The notes beneath the pieces were generated by a model, which ran no database searches, was not told where the DNA came from, and saw only the letters and a program-made list of their open reading frames with translations. From contig NZ_CP147846.1 of the NCBI RefSeq assembly GCF_037327425.1, forward strand, positions 4,960,001 through 5,024,000: a DNA stretch of 64,000 nucleotides. The letters are read 5' to 3'. How positions within the stretch are numbered: position 1 is the stretch's first letter; each line of letters begins with the position of its first letter. Made by a program: the position numbers and the translations under genes. Below, piece after piece: positions 1-8,936 of this stretch. The stretch is from Rhodococcus sovatensis. Its GTDB lineage: Bacteria; Actinomycetota; Actinomycetes; Mycobacteriales; Mycobacteriaceae.

Positions 1-488
1 AGCAGCATTGTCACGGACACGATCAGATGAGCGGTCACCACTTTCGGCGGTGTCGACACGATCGCAAAGACAGCCACTATCGAGAACATGGCACAGCCCG
101 GCATGGCTTCGAAGCTGGATTCGAACATTGCCAGCACGAAGACGATTCCGAGATCGGCCCACAGCACGTACATACTCGCGAGCCGTCGACTCGGCCACGG
201 CCTGAAGAACCACAGCAAAGCAACCGGGATCGTCGACGACGCCGCGAGCCCGACCAGAACGGACGCGATCGGGCCCAATTGACCGGACGGAATCATCAAG
301 AGCCCCGACGCACCGAAGGCCAGCGTCAGCAGCCCGACGATCACCCGGCCCCGCAGTTCGCTTTCGGGGGCGAGCACGCCCGCTTGTTCGATGTCGAAGG
401 TGTTGATGCCGTACGGATTGGATTTGTGAGGTGCAGGGTGAGAACCACCGACCGTGGTGGAACTGGTCGACGCTAGGTCCTCCGCCAC
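1..488 (-). CDS. Membrane protein, N-terminal part (possible sensor of a GGDEF protein)
   Basis: Partial gene running off the left edge. I read an open frame on the minus strand from a GTG at 488, with a GAGAGGG ribosome site at about 495-502. The first ~45 residues are polar; then come four or five hydrophobic segments, the third holding Tyr-Val-Leu-Trp-Ala-Asp-Leu-Gly and the fourth Pro-Gly-Cys-Ala-Met-Phe. This layout resembles the membrane sensor half of actinobacterial diguanylate cyclases, in which an N-terminal helical bundle precedes GGDEF, but the catalytic part lies outside the window, so that assignment is an inference. The stretch between this start and the end of argG (489-660) holds no gene I can see. 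Confidence 0.45.
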   Translation of the reverse strand, partial: MAEDLASTSSTTVGGSHPAPHKSNPYGINTFDIEQAGVLAPESELRGRVIVGLLTLAFGASGLLMIPSGQLGPIASVLVGLAASSTIPVALLWFFRPWPSRRLASMYVLWADLGIVFVLAMFESSFEAMPGCAMFSIVAVFAIVSTPPKVVTAHLIVSVTML

Positions 489-660
489 ACCGGACCCTCT
501 CTACGCGGAACGCTCATCTCCACCCGTGACATCACTGCAGCAGGCGTTGATGTGCTCGTTCGTGGGCCCCGACCTGCGTCCTAGTCGACCCTGCCGCAGA
601 CCCTACCAGCGGAAAGGTCGACCGATCTGTGCTTTCGGGGCAGCGGGATCGAACCCGACG

Positions 661-2079
661 CTAGTCCGTGCCCGACTCGATGGCTGCGTGATCCAAGGCG
701 TCGGAGTTGATTTGCGAGCCCTCTGCACTGCCTGCCGCGATCGCTGCCGCACCTCCAGGAGGAAGATCGCCGATGAGTTCGCCCCACGCGGTGAGCTGCT
801 GCTGGGCGGCATACTGCTCGAGCTTGCTGCGGGAATCGGCGATGTCGAGGTTGCGCATGGTGAGCTGGCCGATGCGATCACCAGGGAAGAACGCCTGGTC
901 TTTGGCACGTTCCATCGACAGCTTTTCGGGGTGATAGCTGAAGTTCGAGCCCGTGGTGTCGACGATGGTGAAGTCCTGGCCGCGCCGCAGACGGACGGTG
1001 ACGCTTCCGCTGACGACGTTGCCGACCCACCGCTGCAGCCCCTCACGCAGCATCAGGGCCTGCGGATCGAACCAGCGGCCCTCGTACAGCAACCGGCCGA
1101 GTCGTCGTCCCTCGTTGTGGTACGACGCAACGGTGTCCTCGTTGTGGACGGCGTTGAGGAGGCGCTCGTAGGTGATGTGCAGCAGGGCCATTCCAGGCGC
1201 CTCGTAGATGCCGCGGCTCTTGGCCTCGATGATGCGGTTCTCGATCTGATCCGACATGCCGAGTCCGTGCCGGCCCCCGATGGTGTTGGCCTCCATGACC
1301 AGGTCGACGGCACTGTCGAATCTCGTGCCGTTGATGGCGACCGGGCGTCCACGCTCGAATTCGACGGTGACGTCCTCGGTCTCGATGGCCACCTCGGGGT
1401 CCCAGAAGCGGACTCCCATGATGGGGCTGACGATCTCGAGCGAGGTGTCGAGGTACTCGAGGCTCTTGGCTTCGTGCGTAGCGCCCCAGATGTTGGCGTC
1501 GGTGGAGTACGCCTTCTCGGCGGAATCACGGTAGGGAAGGTCGTGCTCGGTGAGCCACACCGACATCTCGTGACGGCCGCCGAGTTCGCTGACGAACGCC
1601 TTGTCCAGCCACGGCTTGTAGATCCGAAGTTCGGGATTGGCGAGTAGGCCGTAGCGGTAGAACCGCTCGATGTCGTTGCCCTTGTAGGTGGATCCGTCAC
1701 CCCAGATGGACACACCGTCCTCGGCCATCGCGCGGACCAGCATCGTGCCGGTGACAGCGCGACCGAGCGGGGTCGTGTTGAAGTACGTCTGGCCCGACGA
1801 CCGGATGTGGAACGCGCCGCACGTCAGCGCAGCCAGGCCCTCCTCCACCAGCGGTTCGCGGCAGTCGACCAGACGGGCCTGCTCGGCACCGTAGGCGCGG
1901 CCGCGCGCTGGAACGTCGGAGAGATCCGGTTCGTCGTACTGCCCGATGTCTGCGGTGTAGGCGTACGGGACAGCGCCGCGTTCGCGCATCCACGCCACCG
2001 CGACGGAGGTGTCGAGACCGCCGGAGAATGCGATGCCGATGCGTTCACCGACGGGAAGTTCATGCAGTACCTTCGTCAC
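661..2079 (-). CDS. argG: Argininosuccinate synthase, long (E. coli-like) type
   Basis: Catalyses ATP-dependent joining of citrulline and aspartate to argininosuccinate, the penultimate step of arginine synthesis, in the cytoplasm. The 472-residue product starts MTKVLHELPVGERIGIAFSG and carries the N-type ATP pyrophosphatase P-loop AFSGGLDTS near residue 18, plus STYKGNDIERF and the citrulline/aspartate-binding region around TDANIWGATHEAKSLE. At ~470 residues it belongs to the longer E. coli ArgG class rather than the ~400-residue class of most actinobacterial arg clusters. No other arg gene is nearby, so it may be a second copy or the sole copy moved away from the cluster. Downstream sequence contains a short inverted repeat (CGGG/CCCG) without a T-tract. 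Confidence 0.95.
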   Translation of the reverse strand: MTKVLHELPVGERIGIAFSGGLDTSVAVAWMRERGAVPYAYTADIGQYDEPDLSDVPARGRAYGAEQARLVDCREPLVEEGLAALTCGAFHIRSSGQTYFNTTPLGRAVTGTMLVRAMAEDGVSIWGDGSTYKGNDIERFYRYGLLANPELRIYKPWLDKAFVSELGGRHEMSVWLTEHDLPYRDSAEKAYSTDANIWGATHEAKSLEYLDTSLEIVSPIMGVRFWDPEVAIETEDVTVEFERGRPVAINGTRFDSAVDLVMEANTIGGRHGLGMSDQIENRIIEAKSRGIYEAPGMALLHITYERLLNAVHNEDTVASYHNEGRRLGRLLYEGRWFDPQALMLREGLQRWVGNVVSGSVTVRLRRGQDFTIVDTTGSNFSYHPEKLSMERAKDQAFFPGDRIGQLTMRNLDIADSRSKLEQYAAQQQLTAWGELIGDLPPGGAAAIAAGSAEGSQINSDALDHAAIESGTD

Positions 2080-2100
2080 GCGAGCATGGTATCCGCTCGG

Positions 2101-3180
2101 TCACTGAAGAAAGAAAACGGTGTCCGCTAGCCTCATGCCGTTCACCTGGATCTCCAAGGCGTGCTCACCCGGGTAGTAGCGCCGAGTTGTAATGGGCCGG
2201 AACGAATGTGTACGCGTGAGGGTCTCCCGCGCGCCCGGCTCGAGTGTCCTCGTCGTCAGCTTGAACACCTTGGGGCTTCGAGTGCCGTTGGCGCGGACGT
2301 GGTGGATGACGTAGTCGACCGCGACGGGCAGCGGCAATGCGGTGGTGTTCGCGAGTTCGAACGTGAACGTCGTGCTCCCGCCCATTGCCACCCGCTGTGG
2401 AGACATCGTCGGCGTCGTGGCGACGACGCCGACGGGTGCTGTGAAACCGAGCAACGACAGGGCGCCCTGGTCACCGTTCTTGATCAACGTCCTCAGGGCA
2501 TGCCTGACGAGCTTCGGTGTGTTCGCGTCCGGCGCAGAGGACCATTTTCGGGCCTGTTCGACGACGTGCTCAGGGTCGGTTCGGCTCAGATCGTTGAGGT
2601 GATTGGCGACGGATCGGCGAACATACTCGGATTCGTCACGGTAGAGCGCATCGAGGATGTCGGTGGTGGCGTCGGGTCGAGCGGTGAGAGCCGTGACCCG
2701 TCTGGCCCACGGCAGGAACGGGCGGGTCCCCTCGGACGCGAGCCGTCGAACGTGCTCATCCTCGTGCGTCGTCCATTCGAGGGCTGTGCGGAGGGTGCGA
2801 TCCAAGTCGGCGTCCAGGAACGTACGGATCGCGAACTCACCGGTCAAGCGCGAGGTGAGCTCGGCGAGAAGCGCGAGCCCCGAATCGAATTCGGCCGTTC
2901 CCTGGGCTGTGGCCCGTACTGCAAGGGCTTCGCTGACGGGCCAGATCATCCAGCCGGTGAAACTCTTCTTGCGCAGTGCCGTCCGGATCTTCTTCTCGAA
3001 CTGCGCGTACGTCGGCGGAAGCTCGCGCAGTAGTGCATCGCGAACCAATCGGGTTCGACCGCTCAGGCTCAGACCCATGAACTCTGCAGCGGTAGAAGCA
3101 GTCTCGGGCATCGTGCCGCCGAAACATGCGACCAAGTCGTCGACGACCGAGGGGCCGAGAAGTTCATCCGCAGTAGGCAC
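2101..3180 (-). CDS. AlkC-like DNA alkylation repair glycosylase
   Basis: Likely excises alkylated bases such as 3-methyladenine without base flipping, as known for the AlkC/AlkD HEAT-like family. The first ~250 residues are helical HEAT-like repeats (for example the repeat around HEDEHVRRLASEGTRPFLPW, and ESEYVRRSVANHLNDLSR). The last ~100 residues are a beta-rich Ig-like domain, as in the AlkC subclass that carries one. I take the GTG at 3180, giving 359 residues, because the upstream gene stops at 3182 and the longer reading would run far into it; the 1-nt gap implies translational coupling. Its coupling to a membrane protein gene is not explained by function. Confidence 0.75.
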   Translation of the reverse strand: MPTADELLGPSVVDDLVACFGGTMPETASTAAEFMGLSLSGRTRLVRDALLRELPPTYAQFEKKIRTALRKKSFTGWMIWPVSEALAVRATAQGTAEFDSGLALLAELTSRLTGEFAIRTFLDADLDRTLRTALEWTTHEDEHVRRLASEGTRPFLPWARRVTALTARPDATTDILDALYRDESEYVRRSVANHLNDLSRTDPEHVVEQARKWSSAPDANTPKLVRHALRTLIKNGDQGALSLLGFTAPVGVVATTPTMSPQRVAMGGSTTFTFELANTTALPLPVAVDYVIHHVRANGTRSPKVFKLTTRTLEPGARETLTRTHSFRPITTRRYYPGEHALEIQVNGMRLADTVFFLQ

Positions 3181-3181
3181 G

Positions 3182-5557
3182 TCAGACCATGTCCTTCTTG
3201 GTGAGCCAGCGCAGTATGGGCCATCCACAGAACACCGGCAACCAGCAGGTGAGCACGCGGTAGAGCAACACCGACGGCACTGCGATGCTCGCGGGTAGAC
3301 CGAACGCGGCGAGTCCACCGATCAAAGCGGCTTCGACGGCTCCGACGCCGCCCGGGGTCGGAGCTGCGGACGCGAGCGTTCCACCGATCATCGTGACGAC
3401 GGTGACCGTCACGAACGTGGTGCCACCGCCGAATGCTTCGATGCTGGCCCACAGCGCTAGCGCAGCGCCGAGAGTGGTTGCTGCGCAGCCGAGAACGATG
3501 ATCGCAGATCGTATGGGGTCTTTCGCGAGATCGCCGAGCTCAGCGAAGACCTCCTTGAGTTGAGGTCGCACGGCATTGCGCAACCAGTGGCGAAGCGTCG
3601 GCACGAACATGAAGGTTCCCACTATGCCGAGCGCGACACCCGCGATGAGATACAGCACCGTCGGGTCGGGTACGAAATGGCCGAGATCCGCCGAGGTGCC
3701 CGCCACGATGGAGAAGAAGATCAACAGGCTGAGATGGGTGATCACCTGGACCGACTGTTGCAGCGCTACAGCGGCGGTCGCACGTACGGCACCGACGCCG
3801 CCCTTCTGCAGGAATCGGACGCTGAGGGCGAGGCCGCCGACCCCGGCAGGCGTCGTCGTCGCGGCAAACGTGTTGGCCACCTGCATGATCGTCAGATTGC
3901 GGAAGCTCACCAAACCTGAGGCGCACGCCCACAACGCAGCAGCGGCGCCGATGTAGGTCAACGCCGAGACCGCGAGACCGAGGAGTGCCCACCACCAGTT
4001 GGCGGTCTGCAACTCCGTCACGAATGTCGGCACCGCACTGATGAACGGATACGCCACGTAGACGAGACCGATCAGCAGCACGAGCTGGATGATCTGGTTG
4101 CGGGTGAATCGAGTGACCTGTTCGATCTCGATCTTCTCGGTGCCGGTCTGAGTCACGACCTCCTCGCGGACCGCCTTCATGACGACCTTGCCGTCGGGCA
4201 CCGACGCCAGCACACGCGTCGGAATCGCCGTCGTGGTCAGTCGTCCGGCAGCGGTGATCACGGTGTCCTCGCCGAGGGTGTCGATCGCGATGCGGACGGC
4301 GCGTTCCTTCCCGAACAGTGCCGAAGTGGAGAGCAACAGCTGTGCGACATCCGATTGCATCTGGGCGTCCGACGCACCGAGTTCGGCGTTGGAGAAGCCG
4401 CCGAACAGGGCCTTGCCGTCGTCGTTGCGCAATTCGGCGCTGCGCAGATCACCGTGGGAGATCTGGTAACCGTGCAGCGTCTGAAGTCCGTTCCAGATGC
4501 TGGTGGCCAGGGAATCCGGTGTCGATTCGTCGACCGCTGTTCCGCGAGGCGCGGTGTGTGCGAACAGTGCCCACCCTCGCTCGAGCGCGGACACGGCAAG
4601 TGGTCTGCTGCTCGCAACACCGAGGTCACCTATCGCAATACCCATCAGCGCCCGATGCTCGACGGCTCGGCGCATCGACGCATGCAGCGGGGCACTTTCA
4701 CTGTTGCGGAACGAGAGCCAACGCCACACCTGTCGTAGAGCGCCGCCGCTGCGCTGGTTCTGTCCGTACATCTCGACGATGACCTCGGGCTCGGGTCCTT
4801 CGGCCTTCGCGGACAGCACCAACGGTCCAGGGCCCGCGGGCTTGAGTACGTGGAACGAGGTGACGGTGTGGCCGCGCTTGGCCAGCAGCCGCACGGCAGC
4901 GTCGAGCGGGACCTCGAGCGCCGGGGTGCCGACGACGAGCACGATCAACGCGCCCACACACCAGCCCACCGACAGCCCGAGCAACGATCGAGCGGGGACG
5001 ACGGTACTGACGAACAGATGGATCGGAACGAACGCCAGCAGGAGGAACCACCACACGCGACGCCAGCGGGCAGGTAGCCAAGGCCCCGAGACCGTCAGCA
5101 CGGCGGCGAGCATCGCGATCCAACGGGAATCGTCGAGGAACTGAGACAGGAATGTGTCGAGTCTGTCCGGCACGTCGAGGTGCCATTCGGGCGTCGAAAT
5201 GCCGGTTCCGGTGATCGAGAGGGCGAGGCCTGCAATGAGGCCGGCGGCAGCGTAGCCCGCCAGCAGTTTCCACTGACGCCCCGCGATGAGCCCGATGAGG
5301 ATGCCGAACGGCAGAGCCAGTATCGCGATGCCGTACAGGAGGTAGACGAGATTGGACTGGTCCGGGCTGAGTACTCCGACGATGTTCGAGACCGAGGTCT
5401 CGAGCGCGTCCCACTGGTTGCGCGTGACGAGCGAACCAGCGATAACGGCTGAGAGGAGGAGTGCGGACGAAACGACACGCAGGATGTCGCTCGTGCGCCG
5501 CACGAGCGGCTGCAGCAGACGTCCCGTGACCGGAATGTCTCGCCCGTCGACTCGCAT
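3182..5557 (-). CDS. LPG-synthase-like transmembrane protein with degenerate kinase-like domain
   Basis: Large integral membrane protein of 791 residues. The N-terminal ~230 residues contain about six hydrophobic helices. The middle (about 230-470) is soluble and resembles a kinase/phosphotransferase fold: ISHGDLRSAEL looks like the catalytic loop, but the metal-binding DFG equivalent reads LFGGFSNAEL, so it is probably a pseudokinase. The C-terminal ~300 residues match the lysylphosphatidylglycerol synthase transmembrane family (PF03706/TIGR00374), with the typical TTPAGVGGLALSVRFL and APTPGGVGAVEAALIGG segments. There is no C-terminal aminoacyl-transfer domain, so transfer of lysine to lipid is not indicated; flippase or lipid-handling activity is more likely. 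It is coupled to the AlkC-like gene downstream. Confidence 0.8.
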   Translation of the reverse strand: MRVDGRDIPVTGRLLQPLVRRTSDILRVVSSALLLSAVIAGSLVTRNQWDALETSVSNIVGVLSPDQSNLVYLLYGIAILALPFGILIGLIAGRQWKLLAGYAAAGLIAGLALSITGTGISTPEWHLDVPDRLDTFLSQFLDDSRWIAMLAAVLTVSGPWLPARWRRVWWFLLLAFVPIHLFVSTVVPARSLLGLSVGWCVGALIVLVVGTPALEVPLDAAVRLLAKRGHTVTSFHVLKPAGPGPLVLSAKAEGPEPEVIVEMYGQNQRSGGALRQVWRWLSFRNSESAPLHASMRRAVEHRALMGIAIGDLGVASSRPLAVSALERGWALFAHTAPRGTAVDESTPDSLATSIWNGLQTLHGYQISHGDLRSAELRNDDGKALFGGFSNAELGASDAQMQSDVAQLLLSTSALFGKERAVRIAIDTLGEDTVITAAGRLTTTAIPTRVLASVPDGKVVMKAVREEVVTQTGTEKIEIEQVTRFTRNQIIQLVLLIGLVYVAYPFISAVPTFVTELQTANWWWALLGLAVSALTYIGAAAALWACASGLVSFRNLTIMQVANTFAATTTPAGVGGLALSVRFLQKGGVGAVRATAAVALQQSVQVITHLSLLIFFSIVAGTSADLGHFVPDPTVLYLIAGVALGIVGTFMFVPTLRHWLRNAVRPQLKEVFAELGDLAKDPIRSAIIVLGCAATTLGAALALWASIEAFGGGTTFVTVTVVTMIGGTLASAAPTPGGVGAVEAALIGGLAAFGLPASIAVPSVLLYRVLTCWLPVFCGWPILRWLTKKDMV

Positions 5558-5613
5558 GATGTGTCGTTCTTTCGGTTGTTCCTACTTGCGCCGATCGACG
5601 CGCAAGGGTCAAC

Positions 5614-6201
5614 CTACCGCTTCAGGCGTCTGTTCAACTCGTTCCGCACCGCGGGCCATTCGGATTCGATGATGGAGAACACGACGGTGTCGCGCAAGGA
5701 ACCGTCGGGCATGCGTTGGTGATTGCGTAGGATCCCATCCTGTTTCGCGCCGAGGTGCGCAATTGCCGTCCGGGACTGCATGTTCATCCAGTGCGTACGG
5801 AATTCGACTGCAATGCACTGTAATTGCTCGAACGCGTGGGTCAGCAGTAACAATTTGCTGGCGGTATTGGTGCCGCTGCGATGCGCCGAAGTTGCATTCC
5901 AGGTCGAACCGATCTCGACGCGACGGTGTGCCGCATCTGCGTTCATGTACGTGGTCATACCGATGATCTGCCCGGTGTCGTTCCGTCGAACGGTGAACGG
6001 CAACATCGATTGCGCGTGTAGAAGGCCGAGCCGCCGGTCGATCTCGGCGGCCATGTTCTCGGGGCGAGGTACGGACGTGTACCAGAGGTTCCACAGCTCA
6101 CCGTCGCGGGCGGCGTCGCACAATCCTTCGAGGTGGTCGTGGCTCAGCGGTTCCAGCGTCACGACGTCGTTGGCCAGGGTCACCGGCTGCAGAAAGGTCA
6201 C
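5614..6201 (-). CDS. GNAT acetyltransferase, RimJ/RimL-like
   Basis: Predicted to transfer acetyl from acetyl-CoA to an amino group of a protein terminus or small molecule. The 195-residue product fits the RimJ/RimL type: VVTLEPLSHDHLEGL at the N-terminus, TGQIIGMTTYMNADAAHRRVEIGS in the core, and the acetyl-CoA loop region around NTASKLLLLTHAFEQLQC. The usual R/Q-x-x-G-x-G/A motif is replaced by HRSGTNTASK, as in many family members. It overlaps the MFS gene by 4 nt (ATGA at 6198-6201), so both are one operon and the acetyltransferase may modify the compound that the transporter exports. Substrate unknown. Confidence 0.8.
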   Translation of the reverse strand: MTFLQPVTLANDVVTLEPLSHDHLEGLCDAARDGELWNLWYTSVPRPENMAAEIDRRLGLLHAQSMLPFTVRRNDTGQIIGMTTYMNADAAHRRVEIGSTWNATSAHRSGTNTASKLLLLTHAFEQLQCIAVEFRTHWMNMQSRTAIAHLGAKQDGILRNHQRMPDGSLRDTVVFSIIESEWPAVRNELNRRLKR

Positions 6202-7505
6202 GTCGGTGACGATACGTCAGTGTTGGCCGCTACAGCTGGGCTGTGGGCTCTGTCGTCCGCACGCATCAGCAACACGATGGCGGCCGCGGTCACGGCCACG
6301 AGCGTCGCCAGGATCCCGACGACGCTGTGGAACGCGTCGGCGTATTGATGTGGATGTCCGGCGATGCCGGCTGCAGTGGCCTCGGCGTCCGGGTCGGCGG
6401 GCATGCGAGTCGTGACGAGATATGTCAGCAGCCATGCGTAGCCGGCGACGAGAACCGCTTCGCTGCCGATGCGGAAGAGGTTGAGAACGCCTGCGGCGGT
6501 GCCGCTGCTGTGCGCCGGAACTGCCGCGAGCGCCTCCCCGTCGACGAGCCCGATGGGGAGTCCGAATCCGATTCCTACGAGTGCCATCGGGATGACGATC
6601 AACCACAGGGAGCTTGCGGGGGTCAGCGCAAGCATGCCGAGGTCGCCGACGACGAGCGCGGCAAGACTGAAGTAGACGACCGTCGTAGGGGTCGTTCGCC
6701 CGGACGTGACGAGCTTGGCGACCACGGCAGGGGCGAGGAGTACCGGTGTCGTCATGGCCAACATCAACAAGCCCGCCGAGGTGGGATCCATGGATGCGAT
6801 GCCACTCAGCGCGTTCGGCAGGTAGGTCAGCAGAGTCACGAATCCGATCGCGCCCGCGACTGGCACCAAGCAGAGCCCGAGGAACTTCCTGTTTCGTAGC
6901 AGGGTGAGGTCGAGGAGAGCGGATACGCCGGTGTTGGCTGCTTCATCTCGCGGTTGTTTGTGTTGGGGCAATGTCAGTGACCCGAGGAATGCGCATGCGA
7001 GTATCAGCGCTTGCGCGAGAAAGACTCCGAGCCAACCGATTGCGCCGACGAGTAGTCCCGCGATCGTCGGTCCGAGTGCCAGTCCGAGGCCGTTGACCGT
7101 CCCGAAGGCCGCGAAAGCCCTGGCCCGTGCAGCGCCCGAGTAGGTATTGGACAGGATCGAGGTCGATCCGACGAGGACCGCGGCGGCGCCGATTCCTGCG
7201 AGAACGCGCGCGCCGTCGAGGAAGAGCATGTTCGGCGCGAGCGCGCTGGCAACTCCGGCGAGACCGGTTACCGCGATACCGATACGGAACGAGATCTTGT
7301 GGCCGATGCGGTCGGAGACAGCGCCCCACACGATTGTGAACAGGGCGAACGCAAGGTTGAAGCCATTGACGACCCACTGCAGCGGGCCGGGGCTCTCGCC
7401 CAGGTCGGCGGCGATCTGTGGCAGCGCTATGGCAGTGCCCGCTATCGACATCGGGATCACGAACTGTGCCACGAGAACTACGGGCAGGGTGTTGCTGGAG
7501 CGCAT
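6198..7505 (-). CDS. MFS efflux transporter
   Basis: Proton-driven drug/metabolite exporter of the major facilitator superfamily, 435 residues with 12 or more hydrophobic helices. The N-terminal half holds the exporter-type motif LQWVVNGFNLAFALF and the cytoplasmic loop GAVSDRIGHK between helices 2 and 3. The start ATG at 7505 is preceded by an AGGGGG ribosome site. It is divergent from the ArsR-type gene at 7601 and a palindromic operator sits only 11 nt upstream of its start, so repression by that protein with induction by the substrate is likely. It is translationally coupled to the GNAT gene. Confidence 0.85.
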   Translation of the reverse strand: MRSSNTLPVVLVAQFVIPMSIAGTAIALPQIAADLGESPGPLQWVVNGFNLAFALFTIVWGAVSDRIGHKISFRIGIAVTGLAGVASALAPNMLFLDGARVLAGIGAAAVLVGSTSILSNTYSGAARARAFAAFGTVNGLGLALGPTIAGLLVGAIGWLGVFLAQALILACAFLGSLTLPQHKQPRDEAANTGVSALLDLTLLRNRKFLGLCLVPVAGAIGFVTLLTYLPNALSGIASMDPTSAGLLMLAMTTPVLLAPAVVAKLVTSGRTTPTTVVYFSLAALVVGDLGMLALTPASSLWLIVIPMALVGIGFGLPIGLVDGEALAAVPAHSSGTAAGVLNLFRIGSEAVLVAGYAWLLTYLVTTRMPADPDAEATAAGIAGHPHQYADAFHSVVGILATLVAVTAAAIVLLMRADDRAHSPAVAANTDVSSPT

Positions 7506-7515
7506 CGAGTCCCCC

Positions 7516-7539
7516 TAGGTACGATGAATGTCGTATCTA
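7516..7539. promoter_or_regulatory. Operator O1 of the ArsR-type repressor
   Basis: Near-perfect inverted repeat: TAGGTACGA, 6-nt spacer, TCGTATCTA (one mismatch). It shares its core with the palindrome at 7553-7578 and lies just upstream of the MFS start, between the two divergent genes. Binding by the product of 7601-7912 is inferred. Confidence 0.75.
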
Positions 7540-7552
7540 GAACAGCAGAAAT

Positions 7553-7578
7553 AGAGGTACGATGCAAGTCGTACCTCT
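7553..7578. promoter_or_regulatory. Operator O2 of the ArsR-type repressor
   Basis: Perfect inverted repeat with 10-nt arms (AGAGGTACGA) and a 6-nt spacer. It covers an in-frame ATG at 7562, which argues that the true start of the regulator is the downstream GTG at 7601. Expected to mediate autoregulation. Confidence 0.8.
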
Positions 7579-7600
7579 GTGGAGTGCGGGACGGAGTGAA

Positions 7601-7912
7601 GTGGCAGACGAGAACGGGCACCCCGAGGTGTCGGAGATGGAGCTCGGCAAAGTGATGGCTGCATTGGCCGATCCGCTGCGCAGAAGGGTCATCACGGAAC
7701 TCGTCGGCGACGACGACGGCGCCGAGCGTACATGTATGTCTTTCGAACTAGGAGTGACGAAATCGACTTTGACACACCATTTTCGGGTACTCCGCGAAGC
7801 CGGATTGGTGTTCCAGGTCGACCGTGGTAACAGTCGAAAGGTGACCTTGCGCCGGCCCGAGTTGAACGAACGATTCCCCGGTCTGCTCGATTTGATCGCG
7901 AACGAGAGCTGA
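7601..7912 (+). CDS. ArsR-type winged-helix repressor
   Basis: DNA-binding repressor of 103 residues. The winged helix-turn-helix is complete: MAALADPLRRRVITELVG, recognition helix TKSTLTHHFRVLREAGLV, and wing GNSRKVTLRRPEL. I see no cysteine/histidine cluster typical of the metal-sensing members (one Cys only), so it probably senses an organic ligand exported by the divergent MFS protein. The start is placed at GTG 7601 behind a CGGAG site, since the earlier ATG at 7562 lies inside an operator. Only 25 nt separate it from the permease gene downstream, so co-transcription is possible. Confidence 0.85.
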   Translation: MADENGHPEVSEMELGKVMAALADPLRRRVITELVGDDDGAERTCMSFELGVTKSTLTHHFRVLREAGLVFQVDRGNSRKVTLRRPELNERFPGLLDLIANES

Positions 7913-7937
7913 GTGCAGCATCGTCCGCACGGCAGGC

Positions 7938-8936
7938 ATGATGGTCGGCGTGCCCGCTGTGATCCGACGTCGACTCACGTCGATGCACATGTTCGGGGCC
8001 GTGTTGGTGGCGGCGATGCTGTTTCAGCAGCCGTTGGTCGAGCTGGTCAACGCCAGTCCGGCTCTCCAGACCGCCGCGACCGTCTTCACCGGGGTGTTCG
8101 TACAGGCGACACCGTTTCTGGTGCTCGGCGTTCTGATCAGCGGGGCGATCGCGGCGTTCGTGTCTCCGCGGGTGTTGCGTGCAGTACTGCCTAAGCGCGA
8201 ATCGGTAGCGGTCGGTGTGGCTGGTCTGGCGGGGGCGGCTCTGCCGGGGTGTGAATGTGGGGCCGTGCCGGTTGCGCGGCGACTGATGGATCAGGGCGCG
8301 CCGAGCGCTGTGGCGGTCACGTTTCTGCTGTCCGCTCCGGCGATCAACCCCGTTGTCCTGGTCTCCACCGCCGTTGCCTTTCCCGGTGAGCCGAGGATGG
8401 TCGTGGCTCGGCTGGTCGGCTCGCTCGCGACTGCGTGGGTCATGGGTTTGCTCTGGTCCCGGTTCGGGCGGACCGAGTGGATCACTGCCCGATTGAGCAA
8501 CCACGATTCCAACCCGGACGGTTCCCGATGGACGGTGTTCACCGAGTCCGCTCGTCACGATCTGTTGCAGGCCGGGTCGTACCTGGTCCTCGGAGCCGCT
8601 GCCGCGGCGGCGCTGCACGTGGTGGTGCCGCCGTGGATCTATGAACACCTTGCTGGACAGATGCTCCTTGCCATCCTCGTTATGGCGCTTCTGGCGTTGG
8701 TTCTGGCGTTGTGCTCGGAGGCCGACGCTTTCGTAGCGGCGAGTATCTCGATGCTGCCATTGCTGCCGCGACTTGTGTTTCTGGTGGTCGGGCCCGCGGT
8801 GGACGTCAAGCTCATCGCCATGCAAGCGGGCAGTTTCGGCCGGGGCTTCGCGGCCCGGTTCGCCCCGCTCACCTTCGTCGTCGCGATCGTGTGTGCGTGT
8901 GCCGCCGGTTATCTCGTGCTCGGCGGTATCCGGTGA
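7938..8936 (+). CDS. Permease of the PF03773 (ArsP/YcgR) family
   Basis: Integral membrane permease, 332 residues, about eight to ten helices. The diagnostic motif GAALPGCECGAVPVARRL is present near residue 97, followed by FLLSAPAINPVVLVSTAVAF, and a second related half has CSEADAFVAASI. Members transport organoarsenicals (ArsP) or are linked to metal homeostasis; the exact substrate cannot be read from sequence. The next gene overlaps by 4 nt and encodes the TIGR03943 partner with which this family is often paired, so the two probably form one complex. Its position at the head of a metal-transport cluster suggests a metal or metal-related substrate. Confidence 0.8.
   Translation: MMVGVPAVIRRRLTSMHMFGAVLVAAMLFQQPLVELVNASPALQTAATVFTGVFVQATPFLVLGVLISGAIAAFVSPRVLRAVLPKRESVAVGVAGLAGAALPGCECGAVPVARRLMDQGAPSAVAVTFLLSAPAINPVVLVSTAVAFPGEPRMVVARLVGSLATAWVMGLLWSRFGRTEWITARLSNHDSNPDGSRWTVFTESARHDLLQAGSYLVLGAAAAAALHVVVPPWIYEHLAGQMLLAILVMALLALVLALCSEADAFVAASISMLPLLPRLVFLVVGPAVDVKLIAMQAGSFGRGFAARFAPLTFVVAIVCACAAGYLVLGGIR

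Noticed and set aside
640..665. tRNA T-arm-like sequence (CGGGTTCGATCCCG on the minus strand) after argG
   Set aside because: No anticodon or acceptor stem can be built around it; the required upstream part would be the end of argG. Treated as a chance inverted repeat.
454..1647. Long plus-strand frame opposite argG
   Set aside because: Its composition is that of an antisense shadow of argG, no family motif is visible, and argG is unmistakable on the other strand.
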